A stretch of 64,000 nt of DNA from Mortierella sp. BCC40632 (Eukaryota; Mortierellomycota; Mortierellomycetes; Mortierellales; Mortierellaceae), in NCBI GenBank assembly GCA_011634665.1, contig WAEK01000013.1:232501-296500 (forward strand), written 5' to 3'. A program made the position numbers and the translations under genes. The stretch's first letter is position 1; each line of letters begins with the position of its first letter. Of the stretch, positions 29,519 to 41,500 are shown one piece after another. The notes beneath the pieces were generated by a model. It was not told the origin of the DNA and ran no database searches. It worked only from the letters and a program-made list of their open reading frames with translations.

Positions 29519-29981
29519 ATAGAGAATTACTCCATCCTCCCCCCTCCCTCCCCTTTCATAGACTCGGTGCTAATTTTTTTATGCATCCTTGAAAAGTGGG
29601 TCTGTTGTGGCAGATTTCTGCGATTAAAAATCTTTCTAAAAAAAAAAAGTCTCCTTTCCGTGAGAGGCAAGAATTTATCATTCCAATGCTCAAAAGAATT
29701 TTCGACCTCCGTGATCTGCCACGTCTTGATGCTCTCACGGACAGGCGACTGTTCAACGGATGCTCTTTTTACCTCTCATTCTTACAAACCCTACCACAAG
29801 AGTCATGATCCATAGTTAAAAAGTAACAACTATTGTTCCTAGTCATGCTCTTCAGAACAGGACAAGGGATGCTTCATAGTCACTTGCTTATTTGTGAATA
29901 TAGCACGCGATGATAAGGTGTAAAAAATATTTATATATCCGGAATAAAGAGACTCTCTTTTTCCTTTCTTTCCTTCTTTCT
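29519..29981. other. Convergent intergenic region, cyclophilin / PRP17
   Basis: 463 bp between two stop codons on opposite strands. AT-rich, with an AATAAA at 29943-29948 on the plus strand that could serve as a polyadenylation signal. No coding signal. Confidence 0.6.
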
Positions 29982-30939
29982 CTAGACCCAAAGTTTGATA
30001 GTAGAATCCCATGAGGCCGTGGCGACTAGTGAGGTCTCATGAGGATGCCAAGCACAATCGATCACTACTTGATCATGCGCCTTGAACTTTTTGTGTACCT
30101 TGCAAGTCTTCCAATCCCAAATCCACATGTTACCCTCTGCATCTCCCGATGAAATATAGCGTCCATCCGGTGAGAACGAAGGTTGACAAGCATATCCTGC
30201 CACCAAATGTCCAGAGAAAAGCTTCTTGCGGTTTTGCCTGAACCGATCCTTGGCTCCATAGATAAAAATCTGATTGTCGAGCGATTGACAGGCAAGCCAT
30301 TTTTCTAAGTTGGCGAGAGAAGGAAACAGATTGAAATCGCGAGTTCCCAATGAACAACATCAGAGAGTTAATTAAAATGTATCAACATAAGGATTGATTC
30401 TGTAGTAGGAAAAAACAACAACGATATCCAAAAGACTCTACTAACTGTTCAGTACTTACGATTAGGACTCAATGCAACTGCAGGCATAGAATGCATATCT
30501 GGTTCAGCAATATACTTGATCACAACAGGAATATCAAACTCCCAGGCTCGAAGCGACTTGTCATCCGAGGTCGTCACAAATCGTCTGTTCTCATCCACAA
30601 ATGTAATCGAGTTGACAGCTCCCAAATGTTGATCATACTCCTGAATCACCTCTCCACTGTTGATATCAAATTGGTAAATCTTGTGATCCGAACATCCAGC
30701 CAAGAAAATATTTTGTTTGTCTTCATCAGGATTGAACTTGACAACGTAGGGAATCTTTTTGGTGGAAAAGGTCGAGATACATTGACCCGTCTCGGTATCC
30801 CACAACTTCATATTGCGATCATAACTTGCACTCATGAAACGCGTGCCGTCGTTATTAAAGGTGACATCCCGAACTGCCTTGGAATGACCCATGTAGGTCC
30901 GAAGGACACGGCGGTCATGATATACATCCCATAGCTTTT

Positions 30940-30988
<49 letters not shown>

Positions 30989-32128
30989 AAAGAAAGCTCC
31001 AGTCAATACCTGATTCAAATCATTCGACAGTCAATCGTCTAGCACTGAAAAGTCTCAAAGAATGAGACATACCTTGACTTTTGAATCCATGCTTCCAGAC
31101 AAGAGGAGATGAGCAGACTTTGGTATGAAGCGAATGGCAGACACTCCTTTGGTATGTCCAGTCCAGGTATGGAGAAGTCGCTTTGGAACGAAGCACTCCT
31201 GGACTCCAGGCTCTCCATGCAGGTTGACGTCCAGATCGCGAGGAACATGCATATAAGTCCTGCCCAAGTAATCGCGTTCTTCCTTGCCATGGAATGTGGT
31301 AGTCTCTGAACCTGCTGCTCCAGCCTTCGAATTGCCTTTTTTTGTTGAGCCCTGAGTTCCCGAGTTTTCTGCATTGCTGACAGCAGTTTCGTGCTTGGCA
31401 CGTTCTTCTTCTGTGGGTCCACTTGGTTCACCAATGCCTTCGCCTTCATAGGTTGCCCAAGGACCTCTGTATGCGTTCTCGCCCTCTAACACCGATGGAT
31501 CACCACGCGTCTGTCTCTTTCTCTGGTTCTGGTTGTTACGAAGATGCTTTGGCACCTTGTCCCAGATTGTTGCGCCTATGAAGAAGGGGAAGAAGAAGAA
31601 AAAGACAACCTCGTCAGCTTAGTAGACATGATCCAACTTTTTTTTTCTTTCTGCGCGATAACTGGAGTTCAAAGAATTATGATCTGTGAAGAATGAAATG
31701 GTACCTTCCAGCTTCATGGCGCGCTCTACATCACCCACATATCCCGTGCCTTTCTTTCCTGATCCACTCTGACCATTCTCGGCCACAGAGAGGACACTAG
31801 GATCCTTTGCAAATCCAAGTGCTGCATATGATTGTTGTTGTGTTTTGAATTCCACGTCCGAGAACATGTTCTCTTCGACATGACCCGCCCAGACATTTCT
31901 TCGAACGGGTACTTCTGATGACGAGAAGGGATTGGAGGGACCTTGGATGGGTTGAAGCATCGAATCATATGGAAGGTTGACAGTCAGAGTGGTGTCCTGA
32001 GGATTGGTGACAATATGCCGCGCAAAAGCGAGATCCTATGAGAAGCCGTAGCAAGAGTTGGAATGAAGAAAAGAATGAATGAGATGGTCTTGGAGAGGAG
32101 TATGAGGGTATAGTGGGCATGGGTGTGA

Positions 32129-32167
<39 letters not shown>

Positions 32168-32381
32168 TGTTTCCACAAACACCTCATGTATCCAGAGAAA
32201 AAAGAGAGTGAGAGTATCGAAAAGAGTCAATGTATACCTCGAGGCTGACATCTGGCGCTACATTCACCTGGACGGAGGGAGCAGAGGACAGCTTGCGGGA
32301 TTTGGTGGGTCGTGGATCGATGGTCGAGACATCGTCCGAGTCAGAGGAGCTAGAACCGTATCCTTGAGCGATCAGGTCCAT
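29982..32381 (-). CDS. PRP17: Pre-mRNA splicing factor Prp17/CDC40
   Basis: Second-step spliceosome factor. Five exons: 32381-32238, 32035-31705, 31575-31073, 30934-30460 and 30304-29982 join in phase to 591 residues (human CDC40 579). The N-terminus is acidic/Ser-rich ([10 protein letters not shown]) followed by a conserved Prp17 region ([48 protein letters not shown]). The C-terminal half is a WD40 propeller with repeats such as [50 protein letters not shown], and the last blade [13 protein letters not shown] at the stop codon. Intron 3 ends in an uninterrupted 45-46 nt T run only five bases from the acceptor. Intron 1 has a (CA)n tract on the sense strand. Confidence 0.97.
30941..30986. 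repeat. 46-nt homopolymer in PRP17 intron 3
   Basis: Uninterrupted A46 on the plus strand, T46 on the sense strand of PRP17. It ends next to GAAAAG, the 3' splice acceptor, so the run occupies the polypyrimidine-tract position. The exact length should be treated with caution because homopolymers are poorly resolved by sequencing. Confidence 0.95.
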
Positions 32382-32604
32382 GGTGTCTGTGGTGCAGAGA
32401 TGTGGCAACAGAGTGTGCGATGGATGAATGCTGGGAGGCAAAGTGCGAACAGGAAGAATATAAGCCACCTCCGACCCTCTGCTCTCTCTTGTGGGACCGC
32501 GACTTTCTCTCCCTCTCTCTCTCTTGCACCCCGCTCGGTAAAAAAGGAACGTTTGTCTCTCTTCTCCATTCTCACCTCTCCTCTTCACTCTACCTCGACA
32601 CATC
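32382..32604. promoter_or_regulatory. Compact bidirectional promoter, PRP17 / enoyl-CoA isomerase
   Basis: Only 223 bp separate the two opposed ATG codons. The half next to the isomerase gene is CT-rich (32507-32590). No recognised factor site; both core promoters must be contained in or overlap this spacer. Confidence 0.65.
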
Positions 32605-34183
32605 ATGCCTGTCCCAACCGGCCTGGATACCTTTGAAATCACTCTGCTGCCTCATGGCGTTGCCGTCATTGCCTTTAACCGGCCAAATCGATTCAATGCA
32701 CTGAACCCCCAAGTCTACGATCAATGGGGCAAAGCCCTAGAATGGGCTGCTGCTGATGACGAGGTGCGCGTCGTTGTCCTGACTGGCAAGGGCAAGTACT
32801 TCACATCAGGCCAGGAGCTGACCATTCCCGACTCGAGCGAGATGGAGGACGGCGCCTTGGCTGCATTCAAGAAGCGCTCCGGATACACAGAGTACGCCCC
32901 CCCCCCTCCCCTCCCTCCTCTCGTTCGCATTCCTCTTTTTTCTCGCTCCATGCCATGCTTGTCCACGTCCATTGAAGCTCCTGGCGAAGTAACACGAAGC
33001 ATGGGAAAACTATAGGAATGTCGTTCGCCAGTTGATTCGGTTCCCCAAGCTTATCATCGCAGCCATCCAAGGTGAGTGCCGACCTGTCTCTCTGCCCTCC
33101 TCCCTTTCCAGGATAGAAGAAGGATCCATGTTGTGCCGGAAGACCGTCGGCCAAGGGCGACACTGGCTAGGCAATTGGATCAGCCGAGCCCGGATTCCTA
33201 TAAAGTGTCAAGTCCGCCGGCTGGCGATTAAACATTGTCCCACGCGATCGAGTCTCACCCTCTCCTCCTCCCCCGCAAAATCATACTAACCCTTCGGCAA
33301 CCCTGACCTTCGTTTCCTTTCCATTCCATTCCCTCCCATTCCTTCGGTACCTCTCTAGGCCCTGTCATTGGATTTGGAGTCACTTCAACGGCTCTCTGTG
33401 ATGTTGTCTATGCGGTTCCCGAGGCTACCTTCAACACCCCTTTCATGAAGCTTGGTAGGTGCAAAAGTTCAAGACAAGAGCCTGTTCTCCTCAGAGACCT
33501 CGATCGCTGTACCTGACTTTCTACGCCTTTTCCTTCTGTCTGAATAGGATTCTGCGCCGAGGCATGCTCGTCTATCGTCTTTCCTCGGTACGTTGGCTGA
33601 TATTACAACACTCAACACCCGTTACTATGATGAAGCTACTCTGGATTTCTTACCATTCCCGCCTGTTATTGTCATCCTCTACTTTCAAATCTTCAGCATT
33701 ATGGGATCCTCCCGCGCCAACGAGATGCTGGTAAGAGATGATCCATGAACTGGACCGGCTGTTGTTCTCTACGACCATTATCTAACAGCTCGAGCTTGCA
33801 CACACACACTAGTTGATGGGCCGTACTTTTACTGCAACAGAGATGAGAGACTGTGGTATGGTTGCCCGTCTCTTCCCTAAGGAGACCTTTATGGAGGAAG
33901 TACTGAAGCAGGCTACCATTGCCGCCAAATACCCACCTCAGGCCATGAAGGACACCAAGGCTCTGATCCGTGATCACGAATACGAGTTCTTGGAGAAGGT
34001 CAACACCCGCGAGATGGAATTGCTGGGTGTGCGGATGGCTTCTGATGAATCTGCGGCGGCCATTATTGAGTTTATGAGTAAGAATACGACTAGACTCCGA
34101 TCAAAAAAGACTCTTTCCACGTGTGACACTCGTTTTCTTTTGCATGTGGTTGCTAACATGGTGCATCGCAAACCCTGATTTCT

Positions 34184-34220
<37 letters not shown>

Positions 34221-34275
34221 CCCCATAGTGGCCAAGCACGAACGCAAGCAAAAGGCTGCCGAGAGCAAACTGTAG
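32605..34275 (+). CDS. ECI1: Peroxisomal enoyl-CoA isomerase/hydratase (crotonase fold)
   Basis: Crotonase-superfamily enzyme for beta-oxidation of unsaturated fatty acids, probably delta3,delta2-enoyl-CoA isomerase. Seven exons: 32605-32891, 33016-33071, 33359-33454, 33548-33587, 33697-33730, 33813-34077 and 34229-34275, all in phase, 274 residues. Crotonase marks: IAFNRPNRFNAL near residue 25, the oxyanion-loop region VVLTGKGKYFTSGQEL, then AAIQGPVIGFGVT, LCDVVYAVPEATFNTPFMKLG and FPRIMGSSRANEML. The last three residues are SKL, the canonical type 1 peroxisomal targeting signal, coded on the small last exon. There is no N-terminal acyl-CoA-binding domain. Assignment to isomerase rather than hydratase rests on overall resemblance to Eci1/ECI2; I cannot fix the catalytic acid with certainty. 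Confidence 0.92.
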
Positions 34276-36053
34276 AAAGAAGAAAAAAAAACCAGACAGG
34301 AGACCAAGGAAGATATTTAAATAAACAACCCAATATAAGAGAAAAAATGTCTAAGCATGAGTGACAGACAAGAAAATAAAAATAAAAGGTGCGTAAAAGA
34401 GAGAAATACCCTGCTAGTTGGAGCGAGGGCGATTTGGACTTTTACCAGATCCGGTCGCGTTAGAGGACACGCGACTGCACCCTATAGACTAAGGTCAAGG
34501 TGTTTGGGAGTAGGTAGGTCAGTAGAAGTTCTATAGTGGTAGGACAAGGTGCAATGGCATGTATGGATGTAAACTTTTTAGGCGAGTAGGTGACGAGGAA
34601 CGAGACCGAGGAATTGAACTGCCCTTTTTATCCAAGATTTCTTTTATTCCTCCTGTCAATTCTATCCGTTCATGTATTGTATTGCAAATGCTTTGGCCAC
34701 TTAGTACGTCTCAGTGTGAAGTAATTTTTGTTACCCTGAACAGTAGAGCCTTTGAAGGGTTCCTCCCCCCCCCCCTGTTTGTGCCACAGAAGGATGGAAG
34801 AGTGGACAAGGCAATTGTTAGCGCTGTGCAGAGGTAGGACAAGGTGGTTCTAAAAAGTACTATCATCGCACGCTCAGAGAACGTTCCACGTGTAGTGAGA
34901 GTGATGTCAGTCTTGCATTCGGTGAAAAGATCGCCCCAATCTAAACCTCTATGATGACTTTGCAGAGTCTTTTTTTTTCTGCACCAATGCAGCCCCAGTT
35001 GTTCGTCTGTGCTCATCTTGCCTTGACCTCCAGGCGTCTCATCTCATATTGGTGTCTGTAATTGTTGTAAAAAAAAGGCCTCAAGATCATGAATACGCGC
35101 ATTCCGATGTTTGAAAAAAGAAGGGACAACAGCCCTGTGCTCTCGTCGATCAAGTAGAAGTAAAAGTTTTGAAAAAGTTGACGGGTGCACATACTATGAC
35201 AGGAACGACAGGGTCAGTTGCCTTAACTTTTAGATTCGCCACGAGGTGGCAGATGTCTCGGAGCACTTCTACAAAATTTTGGTATTCCAGTGACATCTTT
35301 TCCTTGTCAGGAGATAGACACGTTTGCAATCAGAATGTTTGTGATCACGGATCAAGGCAATGTTTTTGATATTCTGACAATCAAGAAGACACCTTTCGCA
35401 GGAGATCCTGTTCCTGTTTTATTTTGCGCTTGGCATGAATATAGCGTATTCGGGAAATTGAAGTTTGCAAGCGTGTTCACGAAATTTCTCATCTTCCTGT
35501 TGATCAGAGAAGAGTTATGAGGAATCTGGAAAGTAATATTGTGTTTCTTGAAAATCGACCGTGTTGCAATAGGCAGTTACGGAGCCTCGCATAACAGTTG
35601 CTATCAAACAGATCGTCCCTCATCTTTTAATATCAGATAGGATGGATGTTTGCTCAAGTTTCAGTAGCGGATAGTCAACTTCAAAGTCTGGACCAGTTGT
35701 TAATGACAAAGACAGATAGCTGACAGGAGTAACAGGTGAATGTCTAGATAGAACATTCGCGTGTTTCTACTCGACCTTCTGACGCAATGCGTTACTACAC
35801 TTTGCCTCCCCCACTCCAAAAACAAAAAATAAAGAAAAAAAGAAAGCTAACTTGCAATGTTCATTAAGTAACCATTCCCAGATACTTGGCTACGATGGTC
35901 ACGTGTGACTGGGAGGTCAGTAGCCAAGCTGAGTACACGTGAGTGCCTCACAACCTTTTTTTTTCCTCCCTCAGGCTGGGACGAGCCATTATGTAGGTCA
36001 GACCTCCTTTTTTTTTTTTCTTCTTCTTTTTGGTTCAATTTGACAGAAAAACG
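34276..36053. other. Intergenic region, no supported gene
   Basis: About 1.8 kb. One frame at 35290-35520 (+) has varied composition and could be a relic, but it has no recognisable motif, no clean start and no splice partner. Otherwise nothing but short homopolymers. The right end carries the PTC7 promoter, including T runs at 35957 and 36009-36019. Confidence 0.55.
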
Positions 36054-38119
36054 ATGCAAGGCGCTAATGCTCTCGGAAAGTCGACATCAAGACTGGTTGC
36101 AGTCTGTGGCACCAACCTGATTCCACACAGGCTGACCCGCACCCCTCTCTGGCGCCGGAGCTTGTATAGCTTGCCACGACAGACACTTGCTAGTCAGTAC
36201 GATATTTTCCCAGGATCCGATGCGACAACCGAGACATTTCCTCGGCATCTTCATGTCCACCAACACCACCACCAGCAACAAAGACCCATTCACCATCTCT
36301 GTGCACAGCAACAACAGCAACAGGAAGGACAAGCTAAACATGTTAATGTTGACCCTTCTTCTGATCCTGCTGTGACCGAATCCGATGGCGTGAAAGATCC
36401 CGCCGCCGCCGCTGCCGCTGCCGCCTCTGCAGCGGACTTTCAAGGTACTGAGACCTCGACCACTTCTACCTCCTCCACCTCCTCCTCAACAGCCGTCTCT
36501 TCAGGAGCGTCCCCCATCTCATTCAACTACCTTTTGGCAGCCTCGTGGCACCCAAAGTCTCGCCACCGTCGTTCATACGAAATGCCTCGTCGAGGTGCCG
36601 CCGCCGCTGCTGCTGTGCCAACAAACAAAAGTGACGAGGAACCGATGAGTCGGTGGAAAAAACGACTGAGAGCTGGAAAGGTCGATGCTGGCGAGGACGC
36701 ATTCTTTCATGTGTCCACTCCGACAAGAGTGGCTCTGGGAGTAGCCGATGGTGTCGGCGGATGGTCTGAGGTAAGCAAAGGATTGCCGACCGGACCTTAC
36801 CCGTCTTATCCCGTCATCCACTTGTTTAATAAGGAAGACGGAGGGAGAGGAAAAGAGAGCTCTTTTTAAAAAAAGAATCCGGGTTTTTCTTTCTCTCTCA
36901 ATCTCAATCTTTTTGCCTTTTCCTATTTTGTTCATGTCTCTCCATCTTGGATGTATCCTACTTGCATGCATGAAGAGGGGGAAGAAAAGAAAAAAAGAAA
37001 AAGGTACTTTTCCTTTGACCTAACATGTTTATTTGCAACTTACTTCCTTTTTCGTAGGTCGGAGTTGATCCAGCTCTGTTCTCTTGGGCACTAATGGATA
37101 ATGCTGAGGTGGTTGCACGACAAACAGACACTGATCGTTTAGGATCTGGAGTGAAGGATACTTCATTACCTCACGTGCCCCTGGACGCACAAACGATTCT
37201 CGATGGAGCGTACACGGAACTAGTACAAAGCGGGAAAGTAGAAGCAGGTAATTTAATAGCCTTCCTTCCCTCTGCGAGAGAGAAGGGTCTTTTTTTTTTT
37301 TTTTTTTTTTTTTTTTGCTTCTAACACAACTCTCTTGCTCTCTCACTCTCACCCTCTATTCCTTCCCATCTCTCATCCACCATGACTAGGATCAAGCACG
37401 GCTTGTATCCTGTCATTGTGCAAGTTGACAGGAACATTGAGAGCCTCCAACTTGGGAGATAGTGCCTATCTCTTGATCCGGGACAACCGTTGTATTTACG
37501 AGTCACCCTCACAACAACATTTCTGGAATTGTCCCTATCAACTGACTATCCTTCCACCAGGGTATCCAGGCGCTGGAGCTCATGTCACAGATTTACCCAA
37601 GGATGCTGCCCAGACGAGTCATCAGCTCCAAGATGGTGACGTGATTATCTTGGCGACCGATGGGTTCTGGGACAATGTGTTTACAGCGGAGGCCATTGAG
37701 TTGGTAGACAGTGAACTGGGCGATGTGATCAAGGATGGACCCCGTCGTGGAAATGTAGAAGATACACTGGGTCGAGTGCGTGCTCTCTCACAACGTTTGA
37801 CCAATACTGCAAGGCGATTCTCTTTGGATCAGAAACGGAGAACTCCCTTTAGTCAGAGTGCCCACCATATCCGCTCAGGAGGGTAATTACCTTTTTTTTT
37901 TTTTTTTTTTTTCCTCATTGGTTCCCCAACATCGATTACTTTTTTGTTTGTGTCTCAGTTGATCCCATGTTCTCTTGACCTCTCTGTGAGTACTAACCAT
38001 CGAGCGTATCATATTCCTTCTGTCTTTCTTTCTCTCTTTTGAACCTCTCTAGTAAAATCGATGATATTACTGTGATTGTGACATTGGTGCGAACCCTTAG
38101 TGGGAATGAAGATGCCTAA
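36054..38119 (+). CDS. PTC7: PP2C-family phosphatase of the Ptc7 type
   Basis: Mg/Mn-dependent Ser/Thr phosphatase; the Ptc7 group acts in mitochondria and regulates coenzyme Q synthesis. Exons 36054-36770, 37058-37247, 37390-37882 and 38053-38119 give 488 residues. The N-terminal 190 residues are low complexity (His/Gln, Ala, Ser/Thr tracts) after a basic, Arg-rich start that fits a mitochondrial presequence. PP2C motifs follow: FGVADGVGGW-like ALGVADGVGGWSEVGVDPALFS (metal-binding Asp), SNLGDSAYLLIRD, ILATDGFWDN, and the final DDITVIV. The start is the first ATG; an in-frame TTG lies 8 codons upstream. Intron 2 carries a T28 run and intron 3 a T22 run. Convergent with separase. Confidence 0.94.
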
Positions 38120-38140
38120 GCCCAGATCTCGGTACCAGGT

Positions 38141-38171
<31 letters not shown>

Positions 38172-38593
38172 CTTCTATAAACTCAACATCCCTAAAAGAA
38201 AGAAAAAAAGAAAAAAAAAAAAAAAAAACACCCACGCACAAATGCACACCAATTCTTACCCCCTCCGAGCATAAAAGCACGTCCAATTCTCCTCCTCTCT
38301 CTTCTTCTCCCATCCTCTCTCTCCTCTCTCTTTCCCCCTTTCTTTCCGAGTATAGAGCGTCTCATTTGTTTCATTTTTAAATACATAACAGAGGTCAAAA
38401 AGAGTCAGTGATGATTTTTTCTTTTTATTCATTTTTTTATATTGAACATGCTGAGAGGCATGGGCAGCTTCTTTTCATTTGGAGACAAAGAAAAAAAAGA
38501 AAGAAGCCATGAGAGACAGCAATAGGGATTATTTGAGAAGGGGAAGAGGAGAAGAAGAAGAAGGAGGAGGAAGCAAAAAAGCGAGCAAATTGT
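38120..38593. other. Convergent intergenic region, PTC7 / separase
   Basis: 474 bp between opposed stop codons. Contains a T26 run (38146-38171) followed shortly by an A-rich run (38209-38228), a pair that could fold back, and CT-rich then GA-rich blocks (38280-38340, 38540-38575). No coding signal. Confidence 0.65.
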
Positions 38594-41500
38594 TTATGGA
38601 CTTGTTGCTTTCAAGTAACAAGGAATGCCATACACTACCGTTGCAGCTCCAACAAGATACTTGAGAACACATTCATCTCGAGCTTCTTTGACTGCTTCAA
38701 CAACCGATAGCCTTTGATCTTCTAGAGTCTTGGTGGTAGTGGTCACCAATGGATCATTATCTCGCATTGTTGTCTCCCAATTCATCACAACATCTGAATC
38801 TACATCTCGTCTTTGTGAAGTTCGATTTGCATCCAATCCCCAAAGAGTAAAGAAAGCCTTGCTGAGACGATCCAGATCCCTATCTGTTACATCCCATAGA
38901 TTGGCTACCACGGTCGGACATCCTGCGAGTAAATAATGCATCACAGTCCCTGTCGGATCAAATTCGCCTGCTCCTTTCAAACTTCCACTACTACATCCCA
39001 ACAAGAGTGAGACGGCACAGTTTTCAAGTTGTCGGATCTGAGCCGACTTGAGATATTGTTCTCCTCCCGAGTGTCCAAAATAGCTGTAAAAGAAAAGAAG
39101 AAAAATAACCAAGAGAGATCGCCCGATTTTTTCTTTGTCAGAACGATTGAACTATCTCTCAAACCACAGCAGCAACAACAACAACAACAAAAAGTCGATC
39201 GAAAGAATACTTACATGTAGAGCTCATGATTGGATAACCCATTGATACACTCTAGATCCATAGGCGCCCGTCCCACAACACCATCCCAACCCTGCTGAGC
39301 TTCCACATACCCTTCAAACTCTCGTTCAGTGTTCTTGAGATCTCCACCTGGATTCAGGACATAGAATGTCCTTTCTGGATTGATTTCCAAATCCTGCCAA
39401 GTCAGAGATGTCGTCGTTGTCGCCGTCGTCGTCGCTGCCGTCTTTGTCATCGCAGAGGTGGTGGTTCGACAAGAATCATAGCCTGATAATGCCATCCATG
39501 CTGCCAGTTTCTCTGGTTGATGTTGTCGCATTTGTTCCAGAATTCGATCACGAAGGAAATAAATGGATGGAACTCGAGACACAGCTTCTTTCCTGAGAAC
39601 TGGACAAGATTCCCATGGGAAATCCTGAAGATGCTTGTCCAGGATCAGAATGACATGGGCTCCATTGTCGTATCCATTGTTCTTGGCCTTTGTTTCATTT
39701 ACCCAATAGTTATCCATGGCCTCCTTAATCTGAAGGGCCACCTTTCCGAGCTGAAGTCCGGAATACTCGATACAGGGCGGTGTTTTGTTTGCACCGCTTG
39801 CAAAGTCCGCTGGGGATGCCATAGAAGACCCTGAGGCATCTCTGAACACAAAAGAGTCCAGGAGAAAGTAAATCAAATCTACCAGCTCTGCATAAGTGGG
39901 TTGATCTCCGAGGCTGAGGATCGCACCACAGAGCTCAAGACTGATCTCTAGCTGAATCGAGTGATCCTGGTCTCCTGACAATTCATTGACCTTGTGTTGA
40001 GTGCGTCCATAGGAAGGTGTAGCCGAGATAGTGCTTGCTGCCTCTGACATGATCCACTCCATGGCTTTCTTGAACTCAAGGAGGTGATCATTGTTTGCTG
40101 GTGTATTGTGCGACTGAATCAAGCCCTGTAGACCACAGAGCCATTGGTTCTCCATGGTCACGAGTAACAAGTAGAGACGTTCGTCTAGTCTCTTACGCCT
40201 ATTCCACCACTCAACCTTGTCCTCTTTTGTCAGTTCTGGAGGCTGTGTACCGATACCAAAGTCTCTTGGGGCGGTCGAGTTGTTTGCGCCCGAGGGCAGT
40301 GCAAAAGCCGACATCGACAGGGTCTCCTGGCTGCATCTTAGAATGTCCTGAAGCTCATCCAATGCATCTTGATAAGTAAGGGATTCGCACGGTGTGTTGT
40401 CCAGTCCTTCTACAAATCCAGTGCCCTCGCTGTAAATAAACTCTTGGTCGTCATTCTCTCGAGATCGGACACGGTTGAGTGGTAGCCGAGCAACAATTGG
40501 GACAGTCTTGGCCCTCATCCTATTGATATAAAGCGCTCCACGCTCAATGTCCATTGATAGGGAGACCACAGTCCATGATTCAGGTATGATATCGAGAAAG
40601 TCACGCTGGAAGTTTGCATCGCTAGTATCGAATTGACCTTGCCCGTACATCTGGTCCAATAAATCAAGGTACGAAAGACTGCGTGTTGGTGAATTGTTAG
40701 TGTCTGCTCCGGTCTTGAAATGACCGCATCCTCCAGCACAATCACCAGAATCACTGCCGATACGAGTCCTTGATAATCGTGGTTTGCTGCTGGCCTCGCT
40801 TTTTTCGTACTGTCTTCGATTCGAAGGTGTTTGCTGCTGCTGACAGCACAGCTCATCCTTGAGATTCAATTTGCTCTCTTCTGGGAAACCATCCTTAGAA
40901 AGACTTAGGGGCCAGGACTGATCATCTTGCGGCGAAAGAGAGAGTAGCTTTTGTCTGACAATACCTCGCATCTCTCGTTGTTGAGTGATGGCCTTAGACT
41001 TTTCAAGATTGTAGGAAGCTTGAACCGCCATCGGCCAAAAGTCATCGGGAGAGTCCCTCGACTTTTCCGCCAAAGAAGACTCCAACACAGCCAAGTACGC
41101 CTGACTAATGCATATTCCAGATACGATGTGTGGCGGACATGCTTGGCGGGAGTGTTGGTAGGCCTCCTGCAGGTGATGTTGCGCCTTTGATATGATCTCT
41201 AGATAGAGATCCGATTGTGGTTTGGATGAGCGTAGAGATCCAGCTCCAGCTCGATTTCGTAATGGGCTCTGATGTGCAGATGGTCTCTGTTGAGAACGGT
41301 TAGAGTTAGTTCTTGTGACGCGGAGCGAAGGCGAAAGGGATGATGATCCGAATGAGGCAGGTGACAAGGGCGACAAAGAGGCCTTGGTACCACTCCGAGT
41401 GAAAAATTGACCGGAAGACCTAGGCTGGCGGGTCTTTGTCTTCCACAATACTCCGACAGATAAAGCAGAGTCCAATACCATCGCATAGAGCAGATCCTTG

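Noticed and set aside
35290..35520. 77-codon frame with mixed composition in the 34.3-36.0 kb spacer
   Set aside because: No splice partner, no ATG-supported gene model and no recognised motif; at most a relic.
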